A DNA stretch of 46,097 nt from the NCBI GenBank assembly GCA_025964685.1, contig JAOPYG010000015.1:1-46097 (forward strand), given 5' to 3'. The number at the start of each line of letters is the position of its first letter. The stretch's first letter is position 1. The stretch comes from Actinoallomurus sp. GTDB lineage: Bacteria; Actinomycetota; Actinomycetes; Streptosporangiales; Streptosporangiaceae. The notes under the pieces were generated by a model. That model saw nothing but the letters and a program-made list of their open reading frames with translations, was not told the DNA's origin and did not search any database. Shown here piece by piece: positions 20,528-31,226 of this stretch. The position numbers and the translations under genes were made by a program.

Positions 20528-22138
<1,611 letters not shown>

Positions 22139-22166
22139 TCCGGTTCTGACCGCGGGAGGCAGTTGA

Positions 22167-22940
22167 ATGGGCGAGACGGACTGGCAGGCGAACATCGACG
22201 CCTTCGAGGCGACGACGCGGTCGATGCTCGGGCTGAGCGGCGCGCTCGGCGCGGACGACTGGGAGCGGGCGACGGAGTGCCCGGGGTGGTCGGTCAAGGA
22301 TCAGTACTCACATATCCTGGGAATCGAGCGGTGGCTGCTCGGGGACACGGGCGATGGTGTGAGCCGTACTGCGGAGAACACCGCACTCGACGTCGAGGCG
22401 CATCGCGACAGCGCACCGGACGCGATCCTCGGTGAGCTGCAGGACGTCATCGAGCGGCGCGTCGTGTCACTGCGTTCCGGAGCGACCGACCTGACCGAGG
22501 TGCTCCTGACCCCGTTCGGCCGGCGCATGCCCTATGGCGACTTCCTCCGGCACCGGGCGTTCGACGTCTGGATGCACGAGCAGGACGTACGCCGGGCCGT
22601 GGCACGGCCGGGCAACCTGGACGGGCCGGGCGCGGACTGCACCCGGGCGATCCTCGGCGACGTCCTGCCGTTCGTGGTGGGCAAGCGCGCGGCGGCCCGC
22701 CCCGGGCAGGCCGTGGTCGTCGAGACGCCGGAGCGCCGCTGGCGCGTCGTCGTGGGCGACGACCGCCGGGCACGCTTCGACGACGGCGACGCCGAGCCGA
22801 CCGTACGTCTCCGCATGGCGTGGGAGACGTTCTTCCGGCTCGGTGGTGGCCGGGTCCAGGCCGCCGCGGCCGACGTGGACGTCACCGGTGACCCGCACCT
22901 CGCGGGCCGCGTCCTCGCCGGGATGGCCGTCACGCCCTGA
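22167..22940 (+). CDS. Maleylpyruvate isomerase family mycothiol-dependent protein (DinB-like)
   Basis: 257 residues. The N-terminal four-helix domain (about 5-160) carries CPGWSVKDQYSHILGIERWL with a metal-ligand histidine and RAFDVWMHEQDVRRAV with the HxxxH pattern, as in mycothiol-dependent maleylpyruvate isomerases; the C-terminal ~95 residues match the MDMPI C-terminal/SCP2-like domain. The true substrate of most members is unknown. GGGAGG precedes the ATG. Its presence implies a mycothiol-making actinobacterium. Confidence 0.85.
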   Translation: MGETDWQANIDAFEATTRSMLGLSGALGADDWERATECPGWSVKDQYSHILGIERWLLGDTGDGVSRTAENTALDVEAHRDSAPDAILGELQDVIERRVVSLRSGATDLTEVLLTPFGRRMPYGDFLRHRAFDVWMHEQDVRRAVARPGNLDGPGADCTRAILGDVLPFVVGKRAAARPGQAVVVETPERRWRVVVGDDRRARFDDGDAEPTVRLRMAWETFFRLGGGRVQAAAADVDVTGDPHLAGRVLAGMAVTP

Positions 22941-22955
22941 CCGTGCGGGACGGTC
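22939..22955 (+). terminator. Short hairpin at the isomerase stop codon
   Basis: GACCGT and ACGGTC form a perfect 6-bp stem with loop GCGGG, overlapping the last two bases of the stop codon and followed by AT-richer DNA. A weak terminator candidate. The rest of 22956-23214 shows no gene; TAACCT at 23183-23188 is a possible -10 for the next gene. Confidence 0.4.
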
Positions 22956-23214
22956 ATGATCGATTTGGTCATTAGTAGGGATTGCGCGTAGCCGAAACGG
23001 GTGGCGACAAGGAGCGCTCTGGTGCTCAGCTTGAGTCAACCGCGCATCGCGGGGCAAAGACCTCGCGATGCGGCGCGCCGTCGGCGGCATCATGGTTCAC
23101 CAGCTGAAGACGGGCGCGGACGTGCGCCCTGGCGTACGGACAGGTCGGACGACGTGGCCGGATTGTGCCACGTGCGCGGCATTAACCTGCAAGGATTGAG
23201 ATCGGAGGTTGGCC

Positions 23215-24381
23215 GTGGCCATCGAGTTCAACGCATCACGCGGGGCGACACTCGGCGTCGAGTGGGAGCTCCAGCTCGTCGATGCCGACACCAAGCGCCT
23301 GCGTCAGGACGCGCGCGAGGTGCTGTCCGCGCTGCCCGGGCTCAGCCAGTCCCAGGAGAATCCGAAAATCCGGCACGAGCTCATGGAGTCCACGGTCGAG
23401 ATCGTGACCGGTATCTGTGACACGGTCTCGGACGCACGCGCCGACCTCGCCGCCACCGTCATCGACCTGCGGTCCGTGACCGACGCGCGGAACACCGTGC
23501 TCGCGTGCACGGGCACCCATGCGATCAGCGACTGGCGCGACGCCGTCATGGCACCCGTCCAGCGCTACGCCGAGCTCGTCGAGCAGATGCAGTGGCTCGC
23601 ACGCCGCATCCAGACCTATGGGGTCCACGTCCACGTCGGCGTCCGCTCGCCCGACAAGGCCGTGCCGATGGTGAACGCCCTGTCGGCCTACCTCCCGCAC
23701 TTCCTCGCGCTGACCGCCTCCAGCCCCTTCTGGGGCGGCCACGACACGGGGCTCGCGTCGAGCCGGGCGATCGTCTTCGGCTCGCTCCCCACGGCCGGGC
23801 CGCCGCACCTCCTCGCCGACTGGGCCGAGTTCGAGGAGTACATGGACACCCTGCTGCGGGCCGGCACGATCCGCAGCATCAAAGAGGTGTGGTGGGACAT
23901 CCGGCCGCACCCGGATTTCGGCACCATCGAGATCCGGATGTTCGACGGCATCCCGACGCTTCGTGAGGTCGGCATGGCGGCGGCGCTCTGCCAGTGCCTC
24001 ATCGAGCTCTTCGACCACCAGCTCGACCGCGGTTACACCCTGCCGAGCCCGGCCGCCTGGGTCGTACGTGACAACAAGTGGCGTGCGACGCGCTACGGCC
24101 TGGACGCCATGGTCATCACCGATGACCATGGCACGACGGCTCCGCTCCGCGACGAGCTGTACGAACTGGTGCACGAGCTCGAGCCGATCGCGGACCGGCT
24201 CGGCTGCGCCGAAGACCTGAAGGTCGTTTCGGAGGTGCTCGACCACGGCGCCCCGTACGAGCGCCAGCGCGCGATCCTCGCCGCCGGTGGCTCGATCGAG
24301 GACGTCGTCGGCGCCAGCATCACGGAGTTCCGGGAGGACCGCTTCGTGAACCCACGGGAGGTGACACATGCGGGGATCTGA
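23215..24381 (+). CDS. Glutamate-cysteine ligase family 2 protein (YbdK-like)
   Basis: A 388-residue carboxylate-amine ligase. It has the N-terminal GVEWELQLVD signature with metal-binding glutamates (E16, E18), the GVHVHVGV strand and ENPKIRHELMESTVEIVTG, all typical of the GCS2/YbdK family, which form gamma-glutamylcysteine weakly in vitro. Actinomycetes use mycothiol and not glutathione, so the physiological product is uncertain; an ergothioneine-type precursor is one possibility. The GTG at 23215 lies 7 nt after GGAGG; an in-frame TTG at 23209 is less likely. Its 3' end overlaps the M20 amidohydrolase start by 14 nt. Confidence 0.87.
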   Translation: MAIEFNASRGATLGVEWELQLVDADTKRLRQDAREVLSALPGLSQSQENPKIRHELMESTVEIVTGICDTVSDARADLAATVIDLRSVTDARNTVLACTGTHAISDWRDAVMAPVQRYAELVEQMQWLARRIQTYGVHVHVGVRSPDKAVPMVNALSAYLPHFLALTASSPFWGGHDTGLASSRAIVFGSLPTAGPPHLLADWAEFEEYMDTLLRAGTIRSIKEVWWDIRPHPDFGTIEIRMFDGIPTLREVGMAAALCQCLIELFDHQLDRGYTLPSPAAWVVRDNKWRATRYGLDAMVITDDHGTTAPLRDELYELVHELEPIADRLGCAEDLKVVSEVLDHGAPYERQRAILAAGGSIEDVVGASITEFREDRFVNPREVTHAGI

Positions 24382-25642
24382 ACTCCGCGGCGATGAGCCC
24401 ACTGATGAGCCGGGAAAAGGCGGGCTGCGAGCACAGCTCGACTCTTTTCTCGCCGGTCAGGAAGACGGCCTGATCGCCTTCCGGCGTGACCTTCACATGT
24501 ACCCCGAGCTCGGTTACGCCGAGCACCGCACGACCGCGCGCATCGCCGAGGAGCTGACCGCGGCCGGACTGCGGCCGATGCCGCTCCCCAAGGGCACGGG
24601 CCTTATCTGTGAGGTCGGCTGCGGCGACGGGCCCGTCGTGGCCCTGCGTGCCGACATCGACGCACTGCCCCTGCCGGATGAGAAGGACGTCCCGTACCAC
24701 TCCACGGTGCCCGGCGTCTGCCACGCCTGCGGGCATGACGTGCACACCACGATCGTGCTCGGCGTGGCCCGGTTCTTCGCCCAGCAGGCGGCCGCCGGCC
24801 AGCTGCCCGGCCGCGTGCGCCTGATCTTCCAGCCGGCCGAGGAGAACCCCGGCGGCGCGCTCGACGTCATGGCGGCGGGCGGCATCGCCGGAATCGACCG
24901 GATCTTCGCCCTGCACTGCGACCCCCGCGTGGAGGTCGGCAGCCTCGGCCTGCGCGCCGGGCCGATCACCGCCGCCTGCGACAAGGTCAACGTCCGGGTC
25001 ACCGGCCCGGGCGGGCACACCGCGCGGCCGCACCTCACCGCCGACCTGGTCTACGCCCTCGCCAAGATCGTGACCGAGCTGCCCGCCGCCCTCTCGCGCC
25101 GGGTCGACCCGCGCTCCAGTCTCAGCCTGGTCTGGGGCCAGATCTCGGCCGGGTCGGTGGCGAACGCCATCCCCGACGACGGCGTCGCCATGGGCACGGT
25201 GCGCTGCCTCGACGACGAGGCGTGGCACTCGGCCCCGGACCTCATGAAGGCCCTGCTCGACTCGGTGGCCAGCGCGTACGACGTCAAGGCCGAGCTGGAC
25301 TACGTTCGCGGCGTTCCCCCCACGGTCAACGAGAAGACCAGCGTCGAGATGTTCCGGACCGCCGTCGGCAGCGTGCTGGGCGAGGACGGCGTGACGGGCA
25401 CCCCGCAGAGTCTCGGCGGTGAGGACTTCGGCTGGTACCTCGAGTCGATTCCGGGCGCCCTGGCGCGGCTCGGCGTCGCCGCACCCGGCATGGCCGGAGC
25501 GTACGACCTCCACCGCGGCACCTTCGACGTGGACGAGCGCGCCATCGCCATCGGCGTCCGCGTAATGGTCGCCACCGCGCTCACCGCGCTGTGGGAGAGT
25601 CGCCGCGCTGGAGCCACGGAGCCGGTCGGCGAGCCCGCCTGA
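24368..25642 (+). CDS. M20-family amidohydrolase/carboxypeptidase
   Basis: A 424-residue metallohydrolase of the M20D type (hippuricase/IAA-amino acid hydrolase-like), which splits N-acyl or peptide amides. Motifs: FRRDLHMYPELGYAEHRT near 37-54, the CHACGHDVHTT metal site, QPAEENPGGA with the catalytic glutamate, and GPGGHTARPH in the dimerisation domain. GGGAGGTG lies about 6 nt before the ATG. The start is inside the upstream ligase gene, so the two are coupled; a ligase and an amide hydrolase acting on related gamma-glutamyl or acyl compounds is a reasonable guess only. Confidence 0.9.
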   Translation: MRGSELRGDEPTDEPGKGGLRAQLDSFLAGQEDGLIAFRRDLHMYPELGYAEHRTTARIAEELTAAGLRPMPLPKGTGLICEVGCGDGPVVALRADIDALPLPDEKDVPYHSTVPGVCHACGHDVHTTIVLGVARFFAQQAAAGQLPGRVRLIFQPAEENPGGALDVMAAGGIAGIDRIFALHCDPRVEVGSLGLRAGPITAACDKVNVRVTGPGGHTARPHLTADLVYALAKIVTELPAALSRRVDPRSSLSLVWGQISAGSVANAIPDDGVAMGTVRCLDDEAWHSAPDLMKALLDSVASAYDVKAELDYVRGVPPTVNEKTSVEMFRTAVGSVLGEDGVTGTPQSLGGEDFGWYLESIPGALARLGVAAPGMAGAYDLHRGTFDVDERAIAIGVRVMVATALTALWESRRAGATEPVGEPA

Positions 25643-25819
25643 CTCCGGCCCGTCCGGTGATCACATGGCCTGACCTGTGACGATGCGCTTTCGCCTTGAT
25701 AACGGACACGTTGCGACACGGTAGCTCTGTTCCGTCCACGCTCCACGGCCGACTAGGGTCCAGGAGATTCGTGCCGGTGGCACATTTCGGGCGGGGTTGG
25801 GACAAACGGAGGAGCTACC

Positions 25820-26866
25820 TTGCGCCGTGGAGTGAAGATAACCGCCATTGTGGCGAGTGCGGTCATGGCGCTGAGCGCCGCCGGTTGTGGTGGCAAGAAG
25901 GCGACCACCGGTGGCGGCGGCGGTGGCGACGGCAAGAAGACCGTGAAGGTCGGCCTTGCCTACGACGTGGGCGGCCGTGGTGACAAGTCGTTCAACGACG
26001 CCGCCTACGCCGGCCTGCAGAAGGTCCAGAGCGAGCTGAAGCTCGAAGTCAAGGACCTCGAGGCCAAAGAGGGCGAGAGCGACAACGACAAGATCCAGCG
26101 CCTCGACCTGCTGGCCAAGTCGGGCTACAACCCGGTGGTCGCGGTCGGCTTCGTGTACGCCACGGCGCTGGGCAAGGTAGCGCCGAAGTACCCGAACACC
26201 AAGTTCGCGATCGTGGACGACAACACCGTCCAGGCGGCGAACGTGACCGACCTGCTCTTCTCCGAGCAGGAGGGTTCCTACCTGGTCGGCGCGGCGGCCG
26301 CGAAGAAGTCCAAGACCGGCAACATCGGCTTCGTCGGCGGCGTGCAGACCCCGCTGATCAAGAAGTTCGAGGTCGGCTACGTCGCGGGCGCCAAGAAGAT
26401 CAACCCGAACATCAAGGTCCAGATCAAGTACATCTCCCAGCCGCCGGACTTCAGCGGCTTCAAGGACCCGGCCAAGGGCAAGACCATCGCCCAGGGCATG
26501 TACGACCAGGGCGCCGACGTCGTGTACGCCGCGGCGGGGCTCTCGGGCACCGGCTCCCTGCAGGCGGCCACCGCGGGCAAGAAGTGGTTCATCGGCGTCG
26601 ACTCCGACCAGTACCAGACGGCGTCGGCCGCCGAGAAGCCCTACGTCCTGACCTCGATGCTCAAGCGGGTGGACACCGCGGTGTTCAACTTCGTCAAGAG
26701 CGTCGGCGACGGCACGGTCCAGAAGGGCGACATCCGCTTCAGCCTCAAGAACGACGGCATCGACTACTCCAAGTCGAACCCGACGGCGCTGGCCGACCTG
26801 CCGACCATGCTGGACGACCTGAAGCAGCAGATCATCTCCGGAAAGATCACCCCGCCCGAGAAGTAA
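25820..26866 (+). CDS. BMP-family nucleoside-binding ABC transporter lipoprotein
   Basis: A 348-residue extracellular binding protein of the BMP/PnrA family, which binds purine and pyrimidine nucleosides. The TTG start is set by GGAGGAG 5 nt upstream. Signal peptide with lipobox SAAGC (C23), then a Gly-rich linker and KVGLAYDVGGRGDKSFNDAAYAGL, the family signature. GVQTPLIKKFEVGYVAGAKK and GADVVYAAAGLSGTG belong to the ligand cleft. It is the first gene of an operon with an ATPase, two permeases, cdd and deoA, which strongly supports nucleoside uptake. Confidence 0.93.
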   Translation: MRRGVKITAIVASAVMALSAAGCGGKKATTGGGGGGDGKKTVKVGLAYDVGGRGDKSFNDAAYAGLQKVQSELKLEVKDLEAKEGESDNDKIQRLDLLAKSGYNPVVAVGFVYATALGKVAPKYPNTKFAIVDDNTVQAANVTDLLFSEQEGSYLVGAAAAKKSKTGNIGFVGGVQTPLIKKFEVGYVAGAKKINPNIKVQIKYISQPPDFSGFKDPAKGKTIAQGMYDQGADVVYAAAGLSGTGSLQAATAGKKWFIGVDSDQYQTASAAEKPYVLTSMLKRVDTAVFNFVKSVGDGTVQKGDIRFSLKNDGIDYSKSNPTALADLPTMLDDLKQQIISGKITPPEK

Positions 26867-26883
26867 CGGCGATCGGTGCTCGG

Positions 26884-26919
26884 GCCCGGGAGGGCGGCCG
26901 ACTCGGCCTCCCCCCGGGC
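26884..26919 (+). terminator. Hairpin between binding protein and ATPase genes (attenuator or 3' stabiliser)
   Basis: GCCCGGG (26884-26890) pairs with CCCGGGC (26913-26919); the inner GGCCG/CGGCC segment extends the stem with mismatches. In ABC operons such a hairpin commonly keeps the binding-protein mRNA abundant relative to the downstream genes. Partial termination here is inferred. Confidence 0.55.
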
Positions 26920-26940
26920 TCACTGGCGTAGGAGCGGCGA

Positions 26941-28461
26941 ATGTCCCCCACTGAGCCGGCGGTCGAGCTGCACGGCATCACCAAGCGTTTCCCCGGCGTA
27001 GTGGCCAACCACGACATCGACATCGAGGTCGCGGCGGGCACGGTGCACGCGATCGTCGGAGAGAACGGCGCGGGCAAGTCCACCCTGATGAAGATCCTCT
27101 ACGGCATGCAGCGGCCGGACGAAGGAACGATCAAGGTGGCCGGCAAGGAGGTCGCCTTCCACAGCCCGGCGGACGCCATCACGCGCGGCATCGGCATGGT
27201 GCACCAGCACTTCATGCTCGCCGACAACCTGAGCGTGCTGGAGAACGTCGTGCTCGGCGCCGAGAAGCTGCACGGCATCGGCGGCAAGGCGCGACGCCGG
27301 ATCGAGGAGATCTCCCGGCAGTACGGGCTCGGCGTCGAACCCGACCGGCTGGTGGAGCAGCTCGGCGTCGGCGCCCGGCAGCGCGTCGAGATCCTCAAGG
27401 TGCTCTACCGCGGCGCGAAGATCCTCATCCTGGACGAGCCCACCGCGGTCCTCGTCCCCCAGGAGGTCGAGGAGCTGTTCGGCAACCTCCGCGAGCTCAA
27501 GCGCGAGGGCCTGACCGTCATCTTCATCTCGCACAAGCTCGATGAGGTGCTGTCGGTCGCCGACACCATCACGGTCATCAGGCGCGGAACCACGGTCGAC
27601 ACGGTCCAGCCGGGCGCGGTCACCGCGCGGCAGCTCGCCGAGCTGATGGTGGGCAGCGAGCTGCCCGTGCCGGAGCTTCGCGAGTCCACCGTCACCGACG
27701 TTCCGGTCCTCACGATGCGGGACGTCACCGTACGCGACGCCGACGGCCGCACCGTCGTGGACGACGTGTCCCTCACCATCCACGAGGGTGAGATCCTCGG
27801 CATCGCCGGCGTCGAGGGCAACGGCCAGGCCGAGCTCGTCGAGGCGATCATGGGCATGCTGCCGGTCGAGTCCGGCGTCATCCGGCTCAGCGAGACCGAC
27901 CTGACCGGCCTGGTGACCCGGCGCCGCCGTGAGGCGGGTATCGGGTTCATTCCCGAGGACCGGCACCGGCACGGCCTGCTGCTGGACTCCCCGCTGTGGG
28001 AGAACCGGATCCTCGGCCACCAGACCCGCCCGCCCAACGTGAAGGGCAGGTTGATCGACCGCCAGGGCGCCCGTCGCGACACCGAGCGGATCGTGCGCGA
28101 CTACGACGTGCGTACGCCCGGCATCGATGTCACCGCGGCGTCGCTGTCCGGTGGCAATCAGCAGAAGCTGATCGTCGGCCGGGAGATGTCGGGCCGGCCG
28201 AAACTGCTCATCGCCGCCCACCCGACGCGCGGCGTCGACGTGGGCGCGCAGTCCGCGATCTGGGACCACCTGCGGCACGCGCGGGCCGACGGCCTCGCGG
28301 TGCTGCTCATCTCGGCGGACCTGGACGAACTGATCGGCATGTCGGACACGCTGCGGGTCATCCTGCGCGGGCGCCTGGTCGGTGAGGCCGATCCCGCCAC
28401 CATCACACCTGACCAGCTCGGCTCCCTGATGACCGGCGCCGGAGAGGGGAGCGCCGCGTGA
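26941..28461 (+). CDS. Nucleoside ABC transporter ATP-binding protein (two ATPase domains)
   Basis: 506 residues, two fused ABC domains. Domain 1 has a full Walker A (GENGAGKST, 40-48), a loose signature (LGVGARQR) and Walker B LILDEP. Domain 2 has a degenerate P-loop (GVEGNGQAEL), a clear LSGGNQQK signature and a Walker B in which the usual Asp-Glu is replaced (LLIAAHPTRGVD). This asymmetry is normal for RbsA/BmpC-type ATPases. It energises the two permeases that follow; its stop overlaps the next start (GTGA). Confidence 0.95.
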   Translation: MSPTEPAVELHGITKRFPGVVANHDIDIEVAAGTVHAIVGENGAGKSTLMKILYGMQRPDEGTIKVAGKEVAFHSPADAITRGIGMVHQHFMLADNLSVLENVVLGAEKLHGIGGKARRRIEEISRQYGLGVEPDRLVEQLGVGARQRVEILKVLYRGAKILILDEPTAVLVPQEVEELFGNLRELKREGLTVIFISHKLDEVLSVADTITVIRRGTTVDTVQPGAVTARQLAELMVGSELPVPELRESTVTDVPVLTMRDVTVRDADGRTVVDDVSLTIHEGEILGIAGVEGNGQAELVEAIMGMLPVESGVIRLSETDLTGLVTRRRREAGIGFIPEDRHRHGLLLDSPLWENRILGHQTRPPNVKGRLIDRQGARRDTERIVRDYDVRTPGIDVTAASLSGGNQQKLIVGREMSGRPKLLIAAHPTRGVDVGAQSAIWDHLRHARADGLAVLLISADLDELIGMSDTLRVILRGRLVGEADPATITPDQLGSLMTGAGEGSAA

Positions 28462-29549
28462 TCTACAGACTGCTCGCGAAGTCCTACACGCGGACCATCG
28501 TCGCGGCGCTCGTCGCGCTCGTCTTCGCGATCGCCGTCACGTCGATCGTGCTGTCGGTCAGCGGTTTCGATCCGCCGTCGACGTTCCAGGCGATGTTCGA
28601 GTTCGGCAAGGAGCCGGACAGCGTCGTCAACACCGTGAACCGGGCGTCGGGCTACTACCTCTCCGCGCTCGCCGTGGCGGTCGGGTTCCGGATGAACCTG
28701 TTCAACATCGGCGTCGACGGTCAGTACCGGCTCGCGGCGATGCTCGCCGCGGCGGTGGGTGGCGCGTGGGCCCTGCCTGCCGGACTGCATCAGGTCGTGA
28801 TCGTCCTCGTCGCGGTCGCGGTCGGCGGCCTGTGGGCGGCCATCCCCGCGATGCTGAAGGTGGCCCGGGGCGTGAGCGAGGTCATTTCGACGATCATGTT
28901 GAACTTCATCGCCACCGCCATCATCGGGTTCCTGCTGCATCCCGGCCGGCTCGCGGTCCAGCTCGGCCCCAACAACATAGGCACCAAGCCGATCTCCTCG
29001 TCCGGCCGGATGCCCGGTATCCCCTACCCCGGCAGCGAGCTGAAGCTCTACAGCTTCCTAGTGATCGCCATCCTGGCCGGCCTCGGCTACTGGTTCATGA
29101 TCAACCGCACGAGGTTCGGCTTCGACCTGCGGGCGACCGGCCTGTCCCAGAGCGCGGCCGTCGCCAGCGGCGTCGACGCCAGGCGCATGGTGGTCATGGC
29201 CATGGTCATGTCGGGTGCGATGGCGGGCCTGATCGGCATGCCGCAGTTGCTCGGCGGGTCCTACACCTACTCCCTGGACTTCCCGGCCGGCATCGGCCTC
29301 ACCGGGATCGGCATCGCGCTGCTCGGCCGCAACGGCCCGGTCGGCATCGCGTTCGCGGCCCTGCTGTGGGCGTTCCTGGATCAGTCATCGCAGATCCTGG
29401 ACTTCAACGACATTCCGAAGGAAATTGTGGCGATCACTCAGGCCGCGGTGCTGTTGTCGGTGGTCATCGTCTACGAGGTCGTCAACCGGGCGGGCCAGCG
29501 CATCGACCAGCGGCGCGTCGCCACGCAGCTCGGAGAGGTGACGGCGTGA
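28458..29549 (+). CDS. Nucleoside ABC transporter permease 1
   Basis: A 363-residue branched-chain/ribose-type permease with about eight to ten hydrophobic segments, from about 13 (IVAALVALVFAIAVTSIVLSV) to 345. NLFNIGVDGQYRLAA, VSEVISTIMLNFIA and GLSQSAAVASGVD are conserved in BmpB/NupP permeases, the last being near the ATPase-coupling loop. The GTG start overlaps the ATPase stop by 4 nt. It pairs with the second permease to form the membrane channel for nucleosides. Confidence 0.93.
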   Translation: MIYRLLAKSYTRTIVAALVALVFAIAVTSIVLSVSGFDPPSTFQAMFEFGKEPDSVVNTVNRASGYYLSALAVAVGFRMNLFNIGVDGQYRLAAMLAAAVGGAWALPAGLHQVVIVLVAVAVGGLWAAIPAMLKVARGVSEVISTIMLNFIATAIIGFLLHPGRLAVQLGPNNIGTKPISSSGRMPGIPYPGSELKLYSFLVIAILAGLGYWFMINRTRFGFDLRATGLSQSAAVASGVDARRMVVMAMVMSGAMAGLIGMPQLLGGSYTYSLDFPAGIGLTGIGIALLGRNGPVGIAFAALLWAFLDQSSQILDFNDIPKEIVAITQAAVLLSVVIVYEVVNRAGQRIDQRRVATQLGEVTA

Positions 29550-29580
29550 TGGGTTCCGGATGGCCGGACGGAGAGATCAG

Positions 29581-30837
29581 ATGATCGAGCAGGAGATCCG
29601 GACTCCGGCGCCGGACACCGACGACCGCGGACAGCGCCGTACGCGGGTGCTGGCCCTCGGAGTCGGCATCTTCGTCGCGTTGATCCTGTTGCGCCTGATC
29701 ACCGGCGAGTCCGACATCACCTCCAGCGGCACCATGGGCGCGACGCTGGCCCTCGCCGTGCCGATCGGCATGGCGGCGCTCGGCGGCATGTGGTCCGAAC
29801 GCTCCGGTGTGGTCAACATCGGCCTCGAAGGCATGATGACCTTCGGCACGTGGGGTGCGGCCTTCGGGTCCTACTTCAGCGGGAACCCGTGGCTGGGGCT
29901 GCTCGGCGGCATCATCGCCGGAGCGATCGGCGGGCTGCTGCACGCGGTCGCGACGGTGACGTTCGGCGTCGACCACATCGTGTCCGGCGTCGCGATCAAC
30001 ATCCTCGCGCCCGGCGTGACGAGGTACATGTCGGACCTGTTCTTCACCCACGAGACGGGCGGCGGGGCGACGCAGTCACCGCCGCTGCCGAGCTTCCCGA
30101 CGTGGAGCGTGCCCGGGGTCGGTAAGCCGCTCGGCTCGCTGGAGAAGCACCACTGGATTCTGGTATCGGACCTGGCCGGCCTCGTACGCGGCGTCCTGAC
30201 GAACCTCTCACCGATCACGTTGCTCGGGATCCTGGTCGTTCCGGCCTCCTACTACCTGTTGTGGCACACGGCGTTCGGGTTGCGGCTGCGCTCGTGCGGG
30301 GAGAACCCCGTCGCGGCCGAGTCACTCGGCGTGGGGGTCTACCGGATGAAGTACGCCGCCGTGGTGATCTCCGGAGGCCTCGCCGGCCTCGGCGGGGTGT
30401 TCCTCACCATGGTGGCGTCCTCGAACTACCAGGAGGGCCAGGTCAACGGCCGCGGTTACATCGGCCTCGCTGCGATGATCTTCGGTAACTGGCGGCCGGG
30501 CATGGTCGCCGGCGGCGCCGGCCTGTTCGGGTACACCGACGCCCTGCAGTTGCGCGGCGGCGGGGGCGCGGTGCACGCCATGCTGCTGCTGATCGGAATC
30601 GGGCTGCTGGCGCTGGCGATCTGGCGTGGCTACAAGCGTCGTCCGATCGCGGCGGTGGTCTCCGCGGTGGTCGCGGTCGGCGTGCTCCTGTGGTTCTTCC
30701 TGACCGACGCGCTGCCCCGGGAGATCGTCACGTACAGCCCGCACATCACGACGCTGCTCGTGCTCGCGTTCGCCTCGCAGCGCCTGCGGATGCCCGCGGC
30801 CGACGGCATGCGCTACCGCAAGGGTGAGGGACACTGA
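29581..30837 (+). CDS. Nucleoside ABC transporter permease 2
   Basis: A 418-residue permease of the same family (BmpC/NupQ-like). The ATG at 29581 follows GGAGAG by 5 nt; an upstream ATG at 29560 has no ribosome site. SERSGVVNIGLEGMMTFG, VDHIVSGVAINILAPGVTRY and GENPVAAESLGVGVYRMKY are family motifs. Two additional hydrophobic segments at the C-terminus (about 355-405) exceed the usual length. Its stop overlaps the cytidine deaminase start (TGATG), coupling uptake to catabolism. Confidence 0.92.
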   Translation: MIEQEIRTPAPDTDDRGQRRTRVLALGVGIFVALILLRLITGESDITSSGTMGATLALAVPIGMAALGGMWSERSGVVNIGLEGMMTFGTWGAAFGSYFSGNPWLGLLGGIIAGAIGGLLHAVATVTFGVDHIVSGVAINILAPGVTRYMSDLFFTHETGGGATQSPPLPSFPTWSVPGVGKPLGSLEKHHWILVSDLAGLVRGVLTNLSPITLLGILVVPASYYLLWHTAFGLRLRSCGENPVAAESLGVGVYRMKYAAVVISGGLAGLGGVFLTMVASSNYQEGQVNGRGYIGLAAMIFGNWRPGMVAGGAGLFGYTDALQLRGGGGAVHAMLLLIGIGLLALAIWRGYKRRPIAAVVSAVVAVGVLLWFFLTDALPREIVTYSPHITTLLVLAFASQRLRMPAADGMRYRKGEGH

Positions 30838-31226
30838 TGGAGGTCGACTGGCCCGCGCTGCGTGAAGCCGCGCGGACGGCAATGGCCGGCGCGTACGCGC
30901 CGTACTCCGGCTATCCGGTCGGCGCCGCCGGCCTGACCGACGACGGGCGGGTCGTCGTCGGCTGCAACGTCGAGAACGCTTCGTACGGCGTCGGGCTCTG
31001 CGCGGAGTGCGGCCTGGTCTCGGCGCTGCACGGCACCGGTGGCGGGCGGCTCGTCGCGGTGTCGGTGGTCGAGCGCCACGGCGAGCCGGTGATGCCGTGC
31101 GGGCGCTGCCGTCAGCTGCTCTGGGAGCATGGGGGCCCGGACATGCTGCTGGAGACCACACGCGGGGTACGGCCGATGCGTGAGGTGCTGCCCGACGCGT
31201 TCGGCCCCGAGGACCTGGAGAGATGA
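30837..31226 (+). CDS. cdd: Cytidine deaminase
   Basis: Deaminates cytidine and deoxycytidine to uridine and deoxyuridine. The 129-residue protein is the short tetrameric type. CAECGLVSAL provides the first zinc Cys and the catalytic Glu, PCGRCRQLL the other two zinc cysteines, and CNVENASYG the ribose-binding Asn/Glu. Overlaps with both neighbours (TGATG before, ATGA after) show it is an integral part of the transporter operon and supplies substrate for the next enzyme. Confidence 0.96.
   Translation: MEVDWPALREAARTAMAGAYAPYSGYPVGAAGLTDDGRVVVGCNVENASYGVGLCAECGLVSALHGTGGGRLVAVSVVERHGEPVMPCGRCRQLLWEHGGPDMLLETTRGVRPMREVLPDAFGPEDLER

Noticed and set aside
23092-23199. 35-codon frame with two CxxC-like cysteine pairs before the GCS2 gene
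   Set aside because: No ribosome site and no recognisable family; the interval otherwise looks like an ordinary 5' region.
26920-28278. 452-codon minus-strand frame over the nucleoside transporter ATPase
   Set aside because: Antisense shadow of a gene with clear Walker and signature motifs; no ribosome site and no motif of its own.
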